63,098 bases of DNA from CAYGSN01 sp964352675. Lineage in GTDB: Bacteria > Pseudomonadota > Alphaproteobacteria > Micavibrionales > Micavibrionaceae. A program made the position numbers and the translations under genes. Below the pieces are notes generated by a model, which made no database searches, had not been told where the DNA came from, and worked only from the letters and a program-made list of their open reading frames with translations. The stretch covers positions 1 through 63,098 of the forward strand of contig CAYGSN010000013.1 of assembly GCA_964352675.1 (NCBI GenBank). Direction: 5' to 3'. Position 1 is the first letter of the stretch, and every line of letters begins with the position of its first letter. This document shows, piece by piece, positions 43,942 through 52,140 of this stretch.

Positions 43942-43953
43942 TCGGTCGCGATG
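43929..43953 (-). terminator. terminator of the rplS operon
   Basis: On the minus strand a ten-pair stem (one G-T) with a five-base loop spans 43953-43929 and is followed by TTTTCTTTTTC. It ends the ffh-to-rplS operon before leuC. Confidence 0.8.
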
Positions 43954-44009
43954 CGTTATTCATTTTTAATCTGAAAATTTTAGAAAAGAGGCGCTAAAGC
44001 CAGTCGCTC

Positions 44010-44630
44010 TTAGCTGTCGCCGCCTTCTGTCTTCTCTTCGGCAGGAGCCTGCGCAGCCTCTTCAGCGGCTTTGGCTTCAGCTGCCGCTGCTGCTTCAGCT
44101 TCCTCGGCAGCCTTTGCAGCGTCTTTCTCAGCTTGCTTTGCCTTGGCCTTTTCCTCTTGAGCTATTCTGCGCTCTTCGGTTTTCTTGGCTTTTTCCTCTT
44201 TCTTGGCTTTTTTCTTCGCGGTCTGGGTCAGGGCTTCAGTAGACTCTTCCTGCTCCACCTCAATACCGTGACCAGTTGTACGCTCAGAAATACGGGCTTT
44301 CTTACCGCGCAGGTCGCGCAGGTAGTAAAGCTTTGCACGTCGTACAGAACCTCGGCGCACCAACTCGATACTATCGATACGGGAGCTCCAGAGCGGGAAA
44401 ACACGCTCAACGCCTTCGCCGTAGCTGATTTTGCGGACTGTGAAGTTTTCGTTCATGCCGGAGCCGGTGCGGGAGATACAAACGCCTTCATAGGCCTGAA
44501 TACGCTCACGCGTACCTTCCTTAACGCGAACATTCACCTTGATGGTGTCGCCGGGATTGAAGTCTGGAATGTCTTTGGAGCCTTGCAGCTTTTCCAGTTG
44601 CTTGGCTTCGAATTTTTGTAGTGTGTTCAT
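44010..44630 (-). CDS. rplS: 50S ribosomal protein L19 with long C-terminal tail
   Basis: Residues 1 to about 120 are standard L19, at the 30S-50S interface (FNPGDTIKVNVRVKEGTRER, YEGVCISRTGSGMNENFTV, KLYYLRDLRGKKARISER). The family usually ends at about 115-130 residues. Here another 85 residues follow, rich in Lys, Glu and Ala (TAKKKAKKEEKAKK then AAKAAEEAEAAAAAEAK), probably a coiled or disordered tail. It is last in the operon ffh to rplS and ends at a rho-independent terminator. Confidence 0.97.
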   Translation of the reverse strand: MNTLQKFEAKQLEKLQGSKDIPDFNPGDTIKVNVRVKEGTRERIQAYEGVCISRTGSGMNENFTVRKISYGEGVERVFPLWSSRIDSIELVRRGSVRRAKLYYLRDLRGKKARISERTTGHGIEVEQEESTEALTQTAKKKAKKEEKAKKTEERRIAQEEKAKAKQAEKDAAKAAEEAEAAAAAEAKAAEEAAQAPAEEKTEGGDS

Positions 44631-44756
44631 CGCTTTATGCCCTTTTTCTCAAGCCCGATTTCAACCTGTTACAGTCGGCGGCTTGCTTATCTTTTTTACG
44701 GGTTAATCAAATTCAGGTGGCTTTATACCGTGCGTACGCGCAAAAAACAAGAAAAA

Positions 44757-45443
44757 TTAGCTTTTTTTCAGTAAATCCGGACGCCTTTTTTCTGTTAGCT
44801 CTAAAGATTTGATTTTACGCCATTTTTCAATCTCTGCATGGTTGCCGGAGGTCAGTACCTCAGGCACCACATGTTTTTGGCCATTTACGGCTATCCACTC
44901 CGCCGGACGGGTGTAGTGCGGGTATTCCAAAAGATTATTGGAAAAGCTTTCTTCCAGAGGCGTATTTTCATTCCCCATCACGCCGGGCAAGAGTCGAATA
45001 CAGGAATCCATCAAAATCAGCGCCGCCGGTTCACCGCCGGAGAGAACATAATCGCCGATGCTGATTTCTTCAAAGTCATGCGCTTCCAAAGTGCGCTGGT
45101 CCACGCCTTCATACCGGCCGCAGAGCAGGGTAATAATTGTTTCTGTGCTAAGTTCTTTTACCAGATCCTGCCTCAGAGGTTTTCCGCGCGGAGAGAGATA
45201 AATTTTCCTGCCCGGGTTTTTAATTGAAAGCAGGGCCTTCTCAATAATATCCGCGCGCATCACCATACCCGCCCCGCCGCCATAGGGCGTGTCATCGACG
45301 GATTTGTGAGTATCCTGCGTGAAGTCGCGGATATTCACCGCCTTGTATGACCAAAGGCTCTTTTCCAGCGCCTTACCACTCAGCGATTGACCCAGCGCGC
45401 CGGGGAACATGTCTGGAAATAGGGTGAGGAGGTTGAAAATCAT
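44757..45443 (-). CDS. trmD: tRNA (guanine-N1-)-methyltransferase
   Basis: A 228-residue SPOUT-knot enzyme that methylates G37 of tRNAs read with CNN codons, preventing frameshifts. Motifs: FNLLTLFPDMFPG, YGGGAGMVMRAD, YLSPRGKPLRQ, LLCGRYEGVDQR and IGDYVLSGGEPAALILMDS, which form the knot around S-adenosylmethionine. The C-terminus is the helical tRNA-binding tail. It overlaps the upstream DUF2007 gene as ATGA and is followed by rplS after 126 bases, the usual order. Confidence 0.97.
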   Translation of the reverse strand: MIFNLLTLFPDMFPGALGQSLSGKALEKSLWSYKAVNIRDFTQDTHKSVDDTPYGGGAGMVMRADIIEKALLSIKNPGRKIYLSPRGKPLRQDLVKELSTETIITLLCGRYEGVDQRTLEAHDFEEISIGDYVLSGGEPAALILMDSCIRLLPGVMGNENTPLEESFSNNLLEYPHYTRPAEWIAVNGQKHVVPEVLTSGNHAEIEKWRKIKSLELTEKRRPDLLKKS

Positions 45444-45652
45444 GCTTCCATCCCTTTTAAAATTTTCTGCGCTTTGTCTAAATCGTTGGCATCGACCAGA
45501 ACGCGGATATCGCGAATGCCAAATCCAACAGCCGAGGCGTTATCATCAAACACATGGCATTCAATATCATGGCTTTGCATCAAGCTGCGGATTACATGTG
45601 CGGCCCCGCTGTCTAAAACTGTTGCCAATACTTTCAAGCCATCCTCACTCAA
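45440..45652 (-). CDS. DUF2007 putative signal-transducing protein
   Basis: A 70-residue protein of the DUF2007 type (FDSGAAHVIRSLMQSHDIEC-like opening VLDSGAAHVIRSLMQ, VRVLVDANDLDKAQKIL end). The family binds metal or nucleotides in some reports, but its role is unclear. It overlaps rimM by eight bases and trmD by four. Its presence between rimM and trmD is not the common arrangement, so it may have joined the operon for tight co-expression. Confidence 0.75.
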   Translation of the reverse strand: MSEDGLKVLATVLDSGAAHVIRSLMQSHDIECHVFDDNASAVGFGIRDIRVLVDANDLDKAQKILKGMEA

Positions 45653-46157
45653 TCTTCATATCCTTGTGGCTATCCAAAAAGGTGACCGTTTCTTTTTCAA
45701 GATCAATATCTGCAACATATTCTTTTTTAAGGGGAACGTAAAAAGACTGCCCCATTTGCGGTTGGAAATCCAGTAATGTCCCGGCGCCAAAATCATCGGC
45801 GCTGCGGACCATGCCAATTTTTTCACCGGCTTGATTCAAGGCTGTCAGGTTTTTGAGGTCTTCCAGATAATACCCATCGGAATCTTCGAGCTCAGGCAGC
45901 ATGTCGCGCTTTGCGTAAAGTTCGGTCCCTGTGTACGTTTCCGCAGACGTACGGTCGGATACCCCTCTGATTTCCGCCAGAAAAATTTTACCGTTGGAAT
46001 TTTTCAGGGCGATATATACCTGCTCTTCGCCCTCTTCGGAAGTGAAGAGGGGGCTGAGCTGTTCTATCAATGTCGGGTCGTCGCCAAAGGGCCGGATTTT
46101 CACCAGCCCTTTGATTCCGTGAGCACCAACAATTTTGCCTAAGCAAACGCGCTTCAT
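45645..46157 (-). CDS. rimM: 16S rRNA processing protein RimM
   Basis: A 170-residue 30S assembly factor that binds S19. The opening CLGKIVGAHGIKGLVKIRPF is the RimM_N signature. The PRC-barrel half has YYLEDLKNLTALNQAGEKIG and AGTLLDFQPQMGQSFYVPL. It follows rpsP by 23 bases and precedes the DUF2007 gene with overlap. Confidence 0.95.
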   Translation of the reverse strand: MKRVCLGKIVGAHGIKGLVKIRPFGDDPTLIEQLSPLFTSEEGEEQVYIALKNSNGKIFLAEIRGVSDRTSAETYTGTELYAKRDMLPELEDSDGYYLEDLKNLTALNQAGEKIGMVRSADDFGAGTLLDFQPQMGQSFYVPLKKEYVADIDLEKETVTFLDSHKDMKIE

Positions 46158-46180
46158 AGATGAGAGCGAAAGAGAGATGG

Positions 46181-46744
46181 TTATCCCTCTTTCTTCTCCT
46201 CTTCAGGTTTTTCCTCAGCAGCAGGAGCTTCGGCCTCTGCCTTAGGCTCTTCAACTGGTGATTCTTCAGCAGGAGCGGCTTCAGCTTCCACTGGAGCTTC
46301 GGCAGCAGCTTCCTCAGCAGGGGCTTCCTCAGCAGGGGCGGCAGCGGCAGCTTCTGCCACGGCTTTTGCCTCTTCTTCAGCAGCTTTTGCAGCTTCAGCG
46401 GCGGCCGCCTTCTTTTCTTCCTTATCGGAAATGCGCAGCTTTGTCTTTTCAGATTGCGCCGATTTTTGCGGACGGTTCGGCTGAGCCGGCATGTCAATAA
46501 TTCCGGCTTTACCCAGGAAGATTGCTACACGTTCGGACGGTTTCGCACCTTGTGAAAGCCAGTACTCAATCCGGTCTTTCACCAGCTGTACGCGCTGGTC
46601 GTTTTCATCGTTTAAAAGCGGGTTGTACGTTCCCAACTTTTCAATGTAGCGGCCATCGCGCGCCATGCGCTTGTCGGCTACAACGATGCGGTAGAATGGA
46701 CGGTTCTTACGTCCGCCTCTGGATAGTCTGATTGCTAGTGCCAT
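46181..46744 (-). CDS. rpsP: 30S ribosomal protein S16 with long C-terminal tail
   Basis: The first 85 residues are ordinary S16 (IRLSRGGRKNRPFYRIVVAD, GRYIEKLGTYNPL, DRIEYWLSQGAKPSERVA). The usual length is about 80-100, but this protein continues to 187. The tail from residue 108 is Ala/Glu/Pro-rich (KKAAAAEAAKAAEEEAKAV, AEEAPAEEAAAEAPVEAE) and probably disordered. L19 in the same operon has a similar tail. AAGGAG precedes ATG. Confidence 0.97.
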   Translation of the reverse strand: MALAIRLSRGGRKNRPFYRIVVADKRMARDGRYIEKLGTYNPLLNDENDQRVQLVKDRIEYWLSQGAKPSERVAIFLGKAGIIDMPAQPNRPQKSAQSEKTKLRISDKEEKKAAAAEAAKAAEEEAKAVAEAAAAAPAEEAPAEEAAAEAPVEAEAAPAEESPVEEPKAEAEAPAAEEKPEEEKKEG

Positions 46745-46767
46745 AGTTTTTCTCCTTTTCTAATCAA

Positions 46768-47247
46768 TCAGTTAAAAGTCTTGTAGTAAATAAATTCGTC
46801 AATACGCGTATCCTCGTTCTGACGTTTGAAATATCCCGGCACAACGCCACCTTTCTGAAAACCCAGTGCTTCATAAAACCGCACGCCTCTGTCATTATCG
46901 GCTTCGACCATGAAATAGACGACCTTAAAGCCCTCTTTTTTCAGAAACTCTTCAACATTTTGCATCATTTTGCGGCCCAGCCCTTTGCCTTGAAGGGTTG
47001 ATTTGATGCCCAAAGAGCCAAGATAGGCGGCCTCGCTGGCGCGGGCCTTGCCTTGTGTGACCGTGCACATGCCATAAGGGGTGCCGTCATGCTCAAAAAT
47101 CCAGAAATAATCGCGGGCTTTAAGCTGTGTAAACACTTCTTTAAAGCCGTCTTTGTCCAGCATCTCATAAGACATGAACGGATTGACGGTGACATCCATA
47201 TAGATTTCGTAAGCCGTATCAAAATCCGTATCAGTCGCAGGACGCAT
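46768..47247 (-). CDS. GNAT-family N-acetyltransferase
   Basis: A 159-residue acetyltransferase with acetyl-CoA loop motif QGKGLGRKMMQNVEEF (Q/R-x-x-G-x-G/A pattern) and VEADNDRGVRFYEALGFQKGG. It resembles general GNATs; the substrate is unknown. It lies between ffh and rpsP, where it is not standard. Its ATG overlaps the ffh stop (TGATG), and a GTG three bases upstream is an alternative. Confidence 0.85.
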   Translation of the reverse strand: MRPATDTDFDTAYEIYMDVTVNPFMSYEMLDKDGFKEVFTQLKARDYFWIFEHDGTPYGMCTVTQGKARASEAAYLGSLGIKSTLQGKGLGRKMMQNVEEFLKKEGFKVVYFMVEADNDRGVRFYEALGFQKGGVVPGYFKRQNEDTRIDEFIYYKTFN

Positions 47248-48743
47248 CACTTGCCCCCCTTATAGAGAGGTCCGCCGGGTGCGAAGGGGTTAGAGCCCAG
47301 CCCGCCATTACCGGCTTTCGCCATATCTTCCGCCAAGGCTTCGGCATCCATAGAGCCAGCCATAGCCTCAAGCTCGGCCATGTCACCGCCGCCCATCAGA
47401 CCCTTCATCTGCTTCATCATACCGCCCATGCCCATTTTTTTCATGCGCTTCATCATGGTCTGCATCTGTTTTTGCTGCTTCACCAGCTTGTTGATCTCTG
47501 GAACAGTTGTGCCGGAACCTGCGGCGATGCGCTGCTTGCGCTTGGCATTGAGTAAATCCGGTTTGGAGCGCTCCTGCGGCGTCATAGAAAAGATGATGGC
47601 TTCCTGCTTTTTGATCATGGAGTCGTCCACGCCCGCTTCTTCAAGCTGCCCTGCCATTTTGCCGATACCGGGCAGCATCTTCATCATTGCGCCCATGCCA
47701 CCCATTTTCTTCATTTGCTGCATCTGGGACAGTAGGTCGTTAAAGTCGAACTGGCCTTTCTTGAATTTTTCGGCCATTTTTTCGGCGTCGGCCTGATCGA
47801 CGTTTTCCACAGCCTTTTCTACAAGGCTCACCACATCGCCCATGCCCAAAATGCGCCCTGCAATACGGTCGGGGTGGAAGGTTTCGATTTCGCTCCACTT
47901 CTCGCCGACACCAATCAGTTTGATCGGCTTGCCGGTGACGGCCTTCATCGACATCGCCGCGCCACCGCGCGCATCACCATCTACGCGGGTCAGCATAATT
48001 CCGGTGAGGCCGACCTGTTCGTTAAAGGCTTTGGCAGTGTTTACCGCGTCCTGCCCGGTCATGGCATCGGCCACCAGCAGGGTTTCGACAGGTTTGGCTG
48101 CCTTCTGGATCGCGGCGGCCTCACTCATCATCTGCTCATCCAGCGTGGTGCGCCCGGCCGTATCGAGCATGACCACGTCATAACCTTCCTTGCGGCCTAC
48201 ATCCATGGCGCGGTTTGCAATATCAACCGGCTTTTGCCCTTCGATAATCTCGAGCGTGGTCACGCCGGTTTGCTTGCCAAGTTGCTTGAGTTGTTCCTGG
48301 GCGGCTGGGCGGTAGACGTCTAGCGAGGCCATCAGCACCTTTTTCTTGTGCTTTTCGGTAAGCATTTTTGCGATTTTAGCGGTGGAAGTGGTCTTGCCGG
48401 AGCCTTGCAGGCCGACCATAAGGTAAGCGCATGGCGCTGCGCCGAATGTCAGATCCTGTGCCCCTTTTTCGTTTTCAGAGCCGCCCAGCATCTCCACCAG
48501 CGCATCATGGACAATCTTGATAACCTGTTGCCCCGGATTAACGCCTTTGATGACGTTTTCGCCAACGGCTTTGTCTTTAATGGAAGCAATAAAGTCTTTA
48601 ACGACGGGCAGGGCGACATCAGCTTCAAGCAGGGCAAGGCGGATCTCACGGCTCACCGCCATGACGTCGTTTTCGCTCAGCGTGCCTTTGCCCCTGAGTT
48701 TATCAAATACACCACCTAGTTTTTCGCTCAGATTTTCAAACAT
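47247..48743 (-). CDS. ffh: signal recognition particle protein
   Basis: A 498-residue SRP GTPase that binds signal peptides and 4.5S RNA and targets them to FtsY (also in this window). The N domain precedes G1 GLQGSGKTTSTAKIA, DTAGRTTLDEQMM (G3) and TRVDGDARGGAAMS (G4). The M domain is Met-rich (QMQTMMKRMKKMGMGGMMKQ) with a Gly/Ala-rich tail. GAGGAAAT lies before ATG 48743; the longer frame would add an unrelated N-terminus. Confidence 0.97.
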   Translation of the reverse strand: MFENLSEKLGGVFDKLRGKGTLSENDVMAVSREIRLALLEADVALPVVKDFIASIKDKAVGENVIKGVNPGQQVIKIVHDALVEMLGGSENEKGAQDLTFGAAPCAYLMVGLQGSGKTTSTAKIAKMLTEKHKKKVLMASLDVYRPAAQEQLKQLGKQTGVTTLEIIEGQKPVDIANRAMDVGRKEGYDVVMLDTAGRTTLDEQMMSEAAAIQKAAKPVETLLVADAMTGQDAVNTAKAFNEQVGLTGIMLTRVDGDARGGAAMSMKAVTGKPIKLIGVGEKWSEIETFHPDRIAGRILGMGDVVSLVEKAVENVDQADAEKMAEKFKKGQFDFNDLLSQMQQMKKMGGMGAMMKMLPGIGKMAGQLEEAGVDDSMIKKQEAIIFSMTPQERSKPDLLNAKRKQRIAAGSGTTVPEINKLVKQQKQMQTMMKRMKKMGMGGMMKQMKGLMGGGDMAELEAMAGSMDAEALAEDMAKAGNGGLGSNPFAPGGPLYKGGK

Positions 48744-48917
48744 CTGTAACAATTTCCTCAAATAGAGATTTAGCCCCGCTGAGCGTAAATTCGCCGAGCG
48801 GGGGATACCTGCACCTCTAGAGTGCTTGGGCACTGAAAAATATAGCTTTCAGTGGAATTTGGTGGCACATTAGGCGGGATTGTGCAGAAAGTCAAGAAAA
48901 CTATATGGATAAATACA

Positions 48918-49733
48918 ATGCGCTTTAGAAAAATGCACGGCCTTGGAAATGACTTTGTCATTCTTGATCACAGAGAGATCAAGAGCGGCATGCTGACCAA
49001 TGCCCAAATCCAGCAGATATGCGATCGCCACTTTGGTGTAGGTTGTGATCAGCTTGTCCTTCTTGAGCCGTCTCAAAAGGGTGATATTTTTGCCCGGTTC
49101 TATAACGGCGATGGTTCAGAATCCGGAGCATGCGGCAATGCTACGCGCTGCCTGGCTGATCTTTATTTCAAGGAAACGGGTCAAACGCAATGTGTGATTG
49201 AGACAGGCGCGGGGCTATTGCCTTGTTTTCAAAGTGAAAATGGCCTTGTAACCGTCGATATGGGCGCGCCAAAGCTCGAATGGGCGCAAATTCCACTCTC
49301 TAAGGTGATGGATACATTGGCGCTGGAATTGTCGGCTGCGGGTTTAGACGCTCCCGTGGCCGTCAATATGGGAAATCCGCACTGTGTTTTCTTTGTGGAT
49401 AGCCTGGAGGGTCTGGATGTAGAGAAAATTGGATCGTTTATTGAAAACAACGCCTTATTCCCGGAGCGCACCAATGTAGAATTCGTGCAGGTTTTGGATC
49501 GATCAAAGCTGCGTCAAATTACTTGGGAGCGCGGGGCGGGGGTTACGCTGGCCTGCGGGTCTGGCGCTTGCGCTGTTGCCGTCGCTTCTGTAAGGCGTGA
49601 CCTCACGGATCGCAGTGTCGAAGTTAACCTCGATGGCGGCGCACTGCATATTGAATGGCGGGAAAGCGATGGCCATGTCCTCATGACCGGCCCTGTGGCA
49701 TATGTATTTGAAGGTCAGCTCAAAGTCCTCTAA
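48918..49733 (+). CDS. dapF: diaminopimelate epimerase
   Basis: A 271-residue enzyme that converts LL- to meso-diaminopimelate for lysine and peptidoglycan synthesis. Two catalytic cysteines lie in SESGACGNATRCL and LACGSGACAVAVAS, with FRKMHGLGNDFVILD at the start and MGNPHCVFFVDS in the middle. ATG 48918 is used; GGAT lies at fair distance upstream. The remains of mtaB follow after three bases. Confidence 0.95.
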   Translation: MRFRKMHGLGNDFVILDHREIKSGMLTNAQIQQICDRHFGVGCDQLVLLEPSQKGDIFARFYNGDGSESGACGNATRCLADLYFKETGQTQCVIETGAGLLPCFQSENGLVTVDMGAPKLEWAQIPLSKVMDTLALELSAAGLDAPVAVNMGNPHCVFFVDSLEGLDVEKIGSFIENNALFPERTNVEFVQVLDRSKLRQITWERGAGVTLACGSGACAVAVASVRRDLTDRSVEVNLDGGALHIEWRESDGHVLMTGPVAYVFEGQLKVL

Positions 49734-49736
49734 AAT

Positions 49737-50240
49737 GCATTTATTTACAATACCTTCGCCGTAACCAAATAAGCCTAGCGTCAGGCGATCCGCCGGGCCA
49801 GACGAAATAACCCACAGGCCAAGATCATTGTCACTGGCTGCAGCGCACAGATTGATCCACAGAGATATGCACAGATGGAGGAGGTCTATCAGATCATCGG
49901 CAATAACCTCAAGCTTAAAGAGGAAACATGGGGCACAAATTCGCATGAAAAAATCATCGTGAATGATATTATGGCGGTGCGGGAAACGGCCTCTCATTTG
50001 CTCGAAGGATTTGAAGATCACAGCCGGGCATTCCTGCAAGTACAAAATGTCTGTGATCATCGCTGTACGTTCTGCACTATTGCCTATGGGCGCAGGAATT
50101 CACGATCCGTACCTGTCGGCGAAATCGCCGCGCAAACACGTACACTTGTTGAAAAAAGGTATAAGCAGGTCGTCTTTATCAGTGTCGATCTTGCTTCTGA
50201 TGCCGCTGAAAATAATATGCTGAAGGCCGTTACGGTTTAA
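49737..50240 (+). pseudogene. mtaB: degenerate mtaB (tRNA t6A37 methylthiotransferase) remnant
   Basis: One reading frame gives NTFAVTK, stop, A, stop, then RQAIRRARRNNPQAKIIVTG and CSAQIDPQRYAQMEEVY up to 50240. This is the MtaB sequence that normally starts VVNTCAVTAEA. The cluster-binding Cys of NTC is Phe, and two in-frame stops (49770 and 49776) break the frame. The radical-SAM motif CDHRCTFC is still present at about 50050. The first 50 or so residues and everything after VDLASDAAEN are missing, where the intact enzyme has about 420 residues. The order dapF-mtaB-ftsY is typical for the class, so this is a decayed gene in its original site. Confidence 0.85.
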
Positions 50241-50794
50241 TCGCGCTCCAGACTCTTATAATCTGCTAATCTCAGCGGGGCGGGAGGGGGCGATGTTGTG
50301 TCTGTACCTGTCTGGCTACGCAATAGCGGCTGTGTGCTGGTTGCAGGAGTCAACTTTCCAGACTGCATATTATCAAAGCTTTGTGTAACAGCGCCATTGA
50401 GGGCACCAAGATCGAGAATGTTCTGGGCAACGGGTCTGACCATTGTAAGATCGGCGAAATTCATATCATCGCAGAGTGCAAGCATCGCATCGGCCATATC
50501 CATTGTTTCAAACGGCGCGTGGTGCCTGTCTATCGCGATGCAGAGTTGACGGACAAAATAGGCTTCTTCGGGCCGCGTTCTCATGGAGAGCAGTGCATGG
50601 TAAAGCGGTGGGCAGCCGTCACTGTCGGGCTGTGACAATAAATGTCTTTTCCGTTTGTTCACAGAGCGCAGGAGCTTTACTGCAGTATTCAAATCAGGTT
50701 TTGGTTCCCGGCACAGGGTGCGGATAGAATGTGCTTTTCTATCAAACAGGCTCCCCAGTTGTAATCTGGCCAGATTTTGCACGTTTTTTAACAT
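50237..50794 (-). CDS. hypothetical protein with possible ankyrin-like segment
   Basis: A 185-residue soluble protein. The segment DSDGCPPLYHALLSMRTRPE looks like part of an ankyrin repeat (G-x-x-P-L-x-x-A), but only one copy is visible. The C-terminus is Pro/Thr-rich. GAGGAAAG precedes ATG 50794. It lies opposite to and in the space where the 3' half of mtaB would have been, so it may have replaced it. I do not recognise a family. Confidence 0.6.
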   Translation of the reverse strand: MLKNVQNLARLQLGSLFDRKAHSIRTLCREPKPDLNTAVKLLRSVNKRKRHLLSQPDSDGCPPLYHALLSMRTRPEEAYFVRQLCIAIDRHHAPFETMDMADAMLALCDDMNFADLTMVRPVAQNILDLGALNGAVTQSFDNMQSGKLTPATSTQPLLRSQTGTDTTSPPPAPLRLADYKSLERD

Positions 50795-50927
50795 TCTTTC
50801 CTCAAAAAAAATCACTATATACACCGCACATTATGTTTATGCAAGACTCTGTCAAACCTTATATTTGTACTCTTGATATCAGCCTCTATCCATGTTCATC
50901 TGGGGGCATAACAGATAAGGGGGCCAA

Positions 50928-52109
50928 ATGGTTTTCTGGCGCAAAAAGAAAAATCAAAAAGAGCAGGAACAAGAGGCGCGCGACGACAAGCTTCTTCATC
51001 CAAGCGGCGAGCCTGAGCTTGAGCCTCCTACAGAATATGAGGCGGAGGTGGGCCCGCATCTTGAGCATGAGCTGGAGGAGACCGAGGCCGAGATTATTGA
51101 AGAGCTGGATGAGACGCCGGTGCCGCGCCACACCCTAAGCGAGGATGTGAGGGAGGCGCAGGATTTGAGCGACCATTCAGAAGAAGGCGGCTGGTTCTCG
51201 CGCCTGACATCGGGCCTGAGCAAATCGTCCAGTAAAATTACCAAAGGCATTTCCAACCTGCTAACCAAGTCAAAACTGGATCAGGATACGCTGGACCAGT
51301 TAGAAGATTTATTGATTGAGGCGGATCTGGGACCTAAAACGGCCGCTAAGATCATTGAAGAATTCTCCAAAGACCGCTTTGGCAGCGAAGTGACAGGACA
51401 AGAAATCCGGGAGGCGCTGGCCGAAGTTATGACCCATATGCTGGAGCCTGTGGCGAAAGAGCTTGTGATTACAAAGCCTGCTGATGGGCCGCATGTTATT
51501 TTGGTTTGCGGAGTCAACGGCGCGGGGAAAACTACAACGATAGGTAAGCTGGCCCATCAGATGAAGTTTCAGCAAAGTCAGAGCGTAATGATCGCCGCGG
51601 GTGATACGTTCCGCGCGGCAGCGGTTGAGCAGCTCGAGGAATGGGCAAAACGGGCACAGTGCAAGTTCTGGGCGAAGGATATTGGCGCGGACTCGGCCGC
51701 TGTGGCTTTTGAGGCTTACGAGCAGGCGAAGAAAGATAACATTGATGTGCTACTAATCGATACCGCCGGCCGTTTGCAAAACAAGGCGAATTTAATGGCC
51801 GAGCTGGAAAAAATTATCCGTGTGCTGAAGAAGCAGGATGAAAATTTGCCACATCAGGTTCTGCTGGTGCTTGATGCCACCACGGGACAGAATGCTTTCT
51901 CACAGCTGGAAGCGTTCAGGGGGCTTGTCAATGTTACCGGTCTGGCGGTGACAAAACTTGACGGCTCGGCCAAGGGTGGAGTTCTGGTCGGGCTGGCCGA
52001 CCAGTTCAGCGTTCCCGTCCATGCCATTGGCGTTGGCGAGGGTATCGAAGACCTGCAACCCTTCAGCGCTCGTGAGTATGCACGCTCCCTGATGGGATTA
52101 AGCGATTGA
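50928..52109 (+). CDS. ftsY: signal recognition particle receptor FtsY
   Basis: A 393-residue SRP receptor GTPase. An acidic A domain (residues 1-80, rich in Glu) is followed by the NG domain. G1 is GVNGAGKTTTIGKL, DTAGRLQNKANLMAEL is G3, and KLDGSAKGGVLV is G4; GEGIEDLQPF closes it. It partners with the Ffh encoded at 47247. AAGGGGG precedes ATG. Confidence 0.97.
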   Translation: MVFWRKKKNQKEQEQEARDDKLLHPSGEPELEPPTEYEAEVGPHLEHELEETEAEIIEELDETPVPRHTLSEDVREAQDLSDHSEEGGWFSRLTSGLSKSSSKITKGISNLLTKSKLDQDTLDQLEDLLIEADLGPKTAAKIIEEFSKDRFGSEVTGQEIREALAEVMTHMLEPVAKELVITKPADGPHVILVCGVNGAGKTTTIGKLAHQMKFQQSQSVMIAAGDTFRAAAVEQLEEWAKRAQCKFWAKDIGADSAAVAFEAYEQAKKDNIDVLLIDTAGRLQNKANLMAELEKIIRVLKKQDENLPHQVLLVLDATTGQNAFSQLEAFRGLVNVTGLAVTKLDGSAKGGVLVGLADQFSVPVHAIGVGEGIEDLQPFSAREYARSLMGLSD

Positions 52110-52140
52110 AAAACGGATGAGAATCCGCCATCATGGCGAA

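Noticed and set aside
46258..46500. Open frame on the plus strand rich in Gln and Leu
   Set aside because: It is the reverse complement of the low-complexity tail of S16 and has no ribosome-binding site.
50655..51138. Open frames in other phases over the start of ftsY and the 50237 gene
   Set aside because: They are shadows; codon use and motifs support the annotated genes only.
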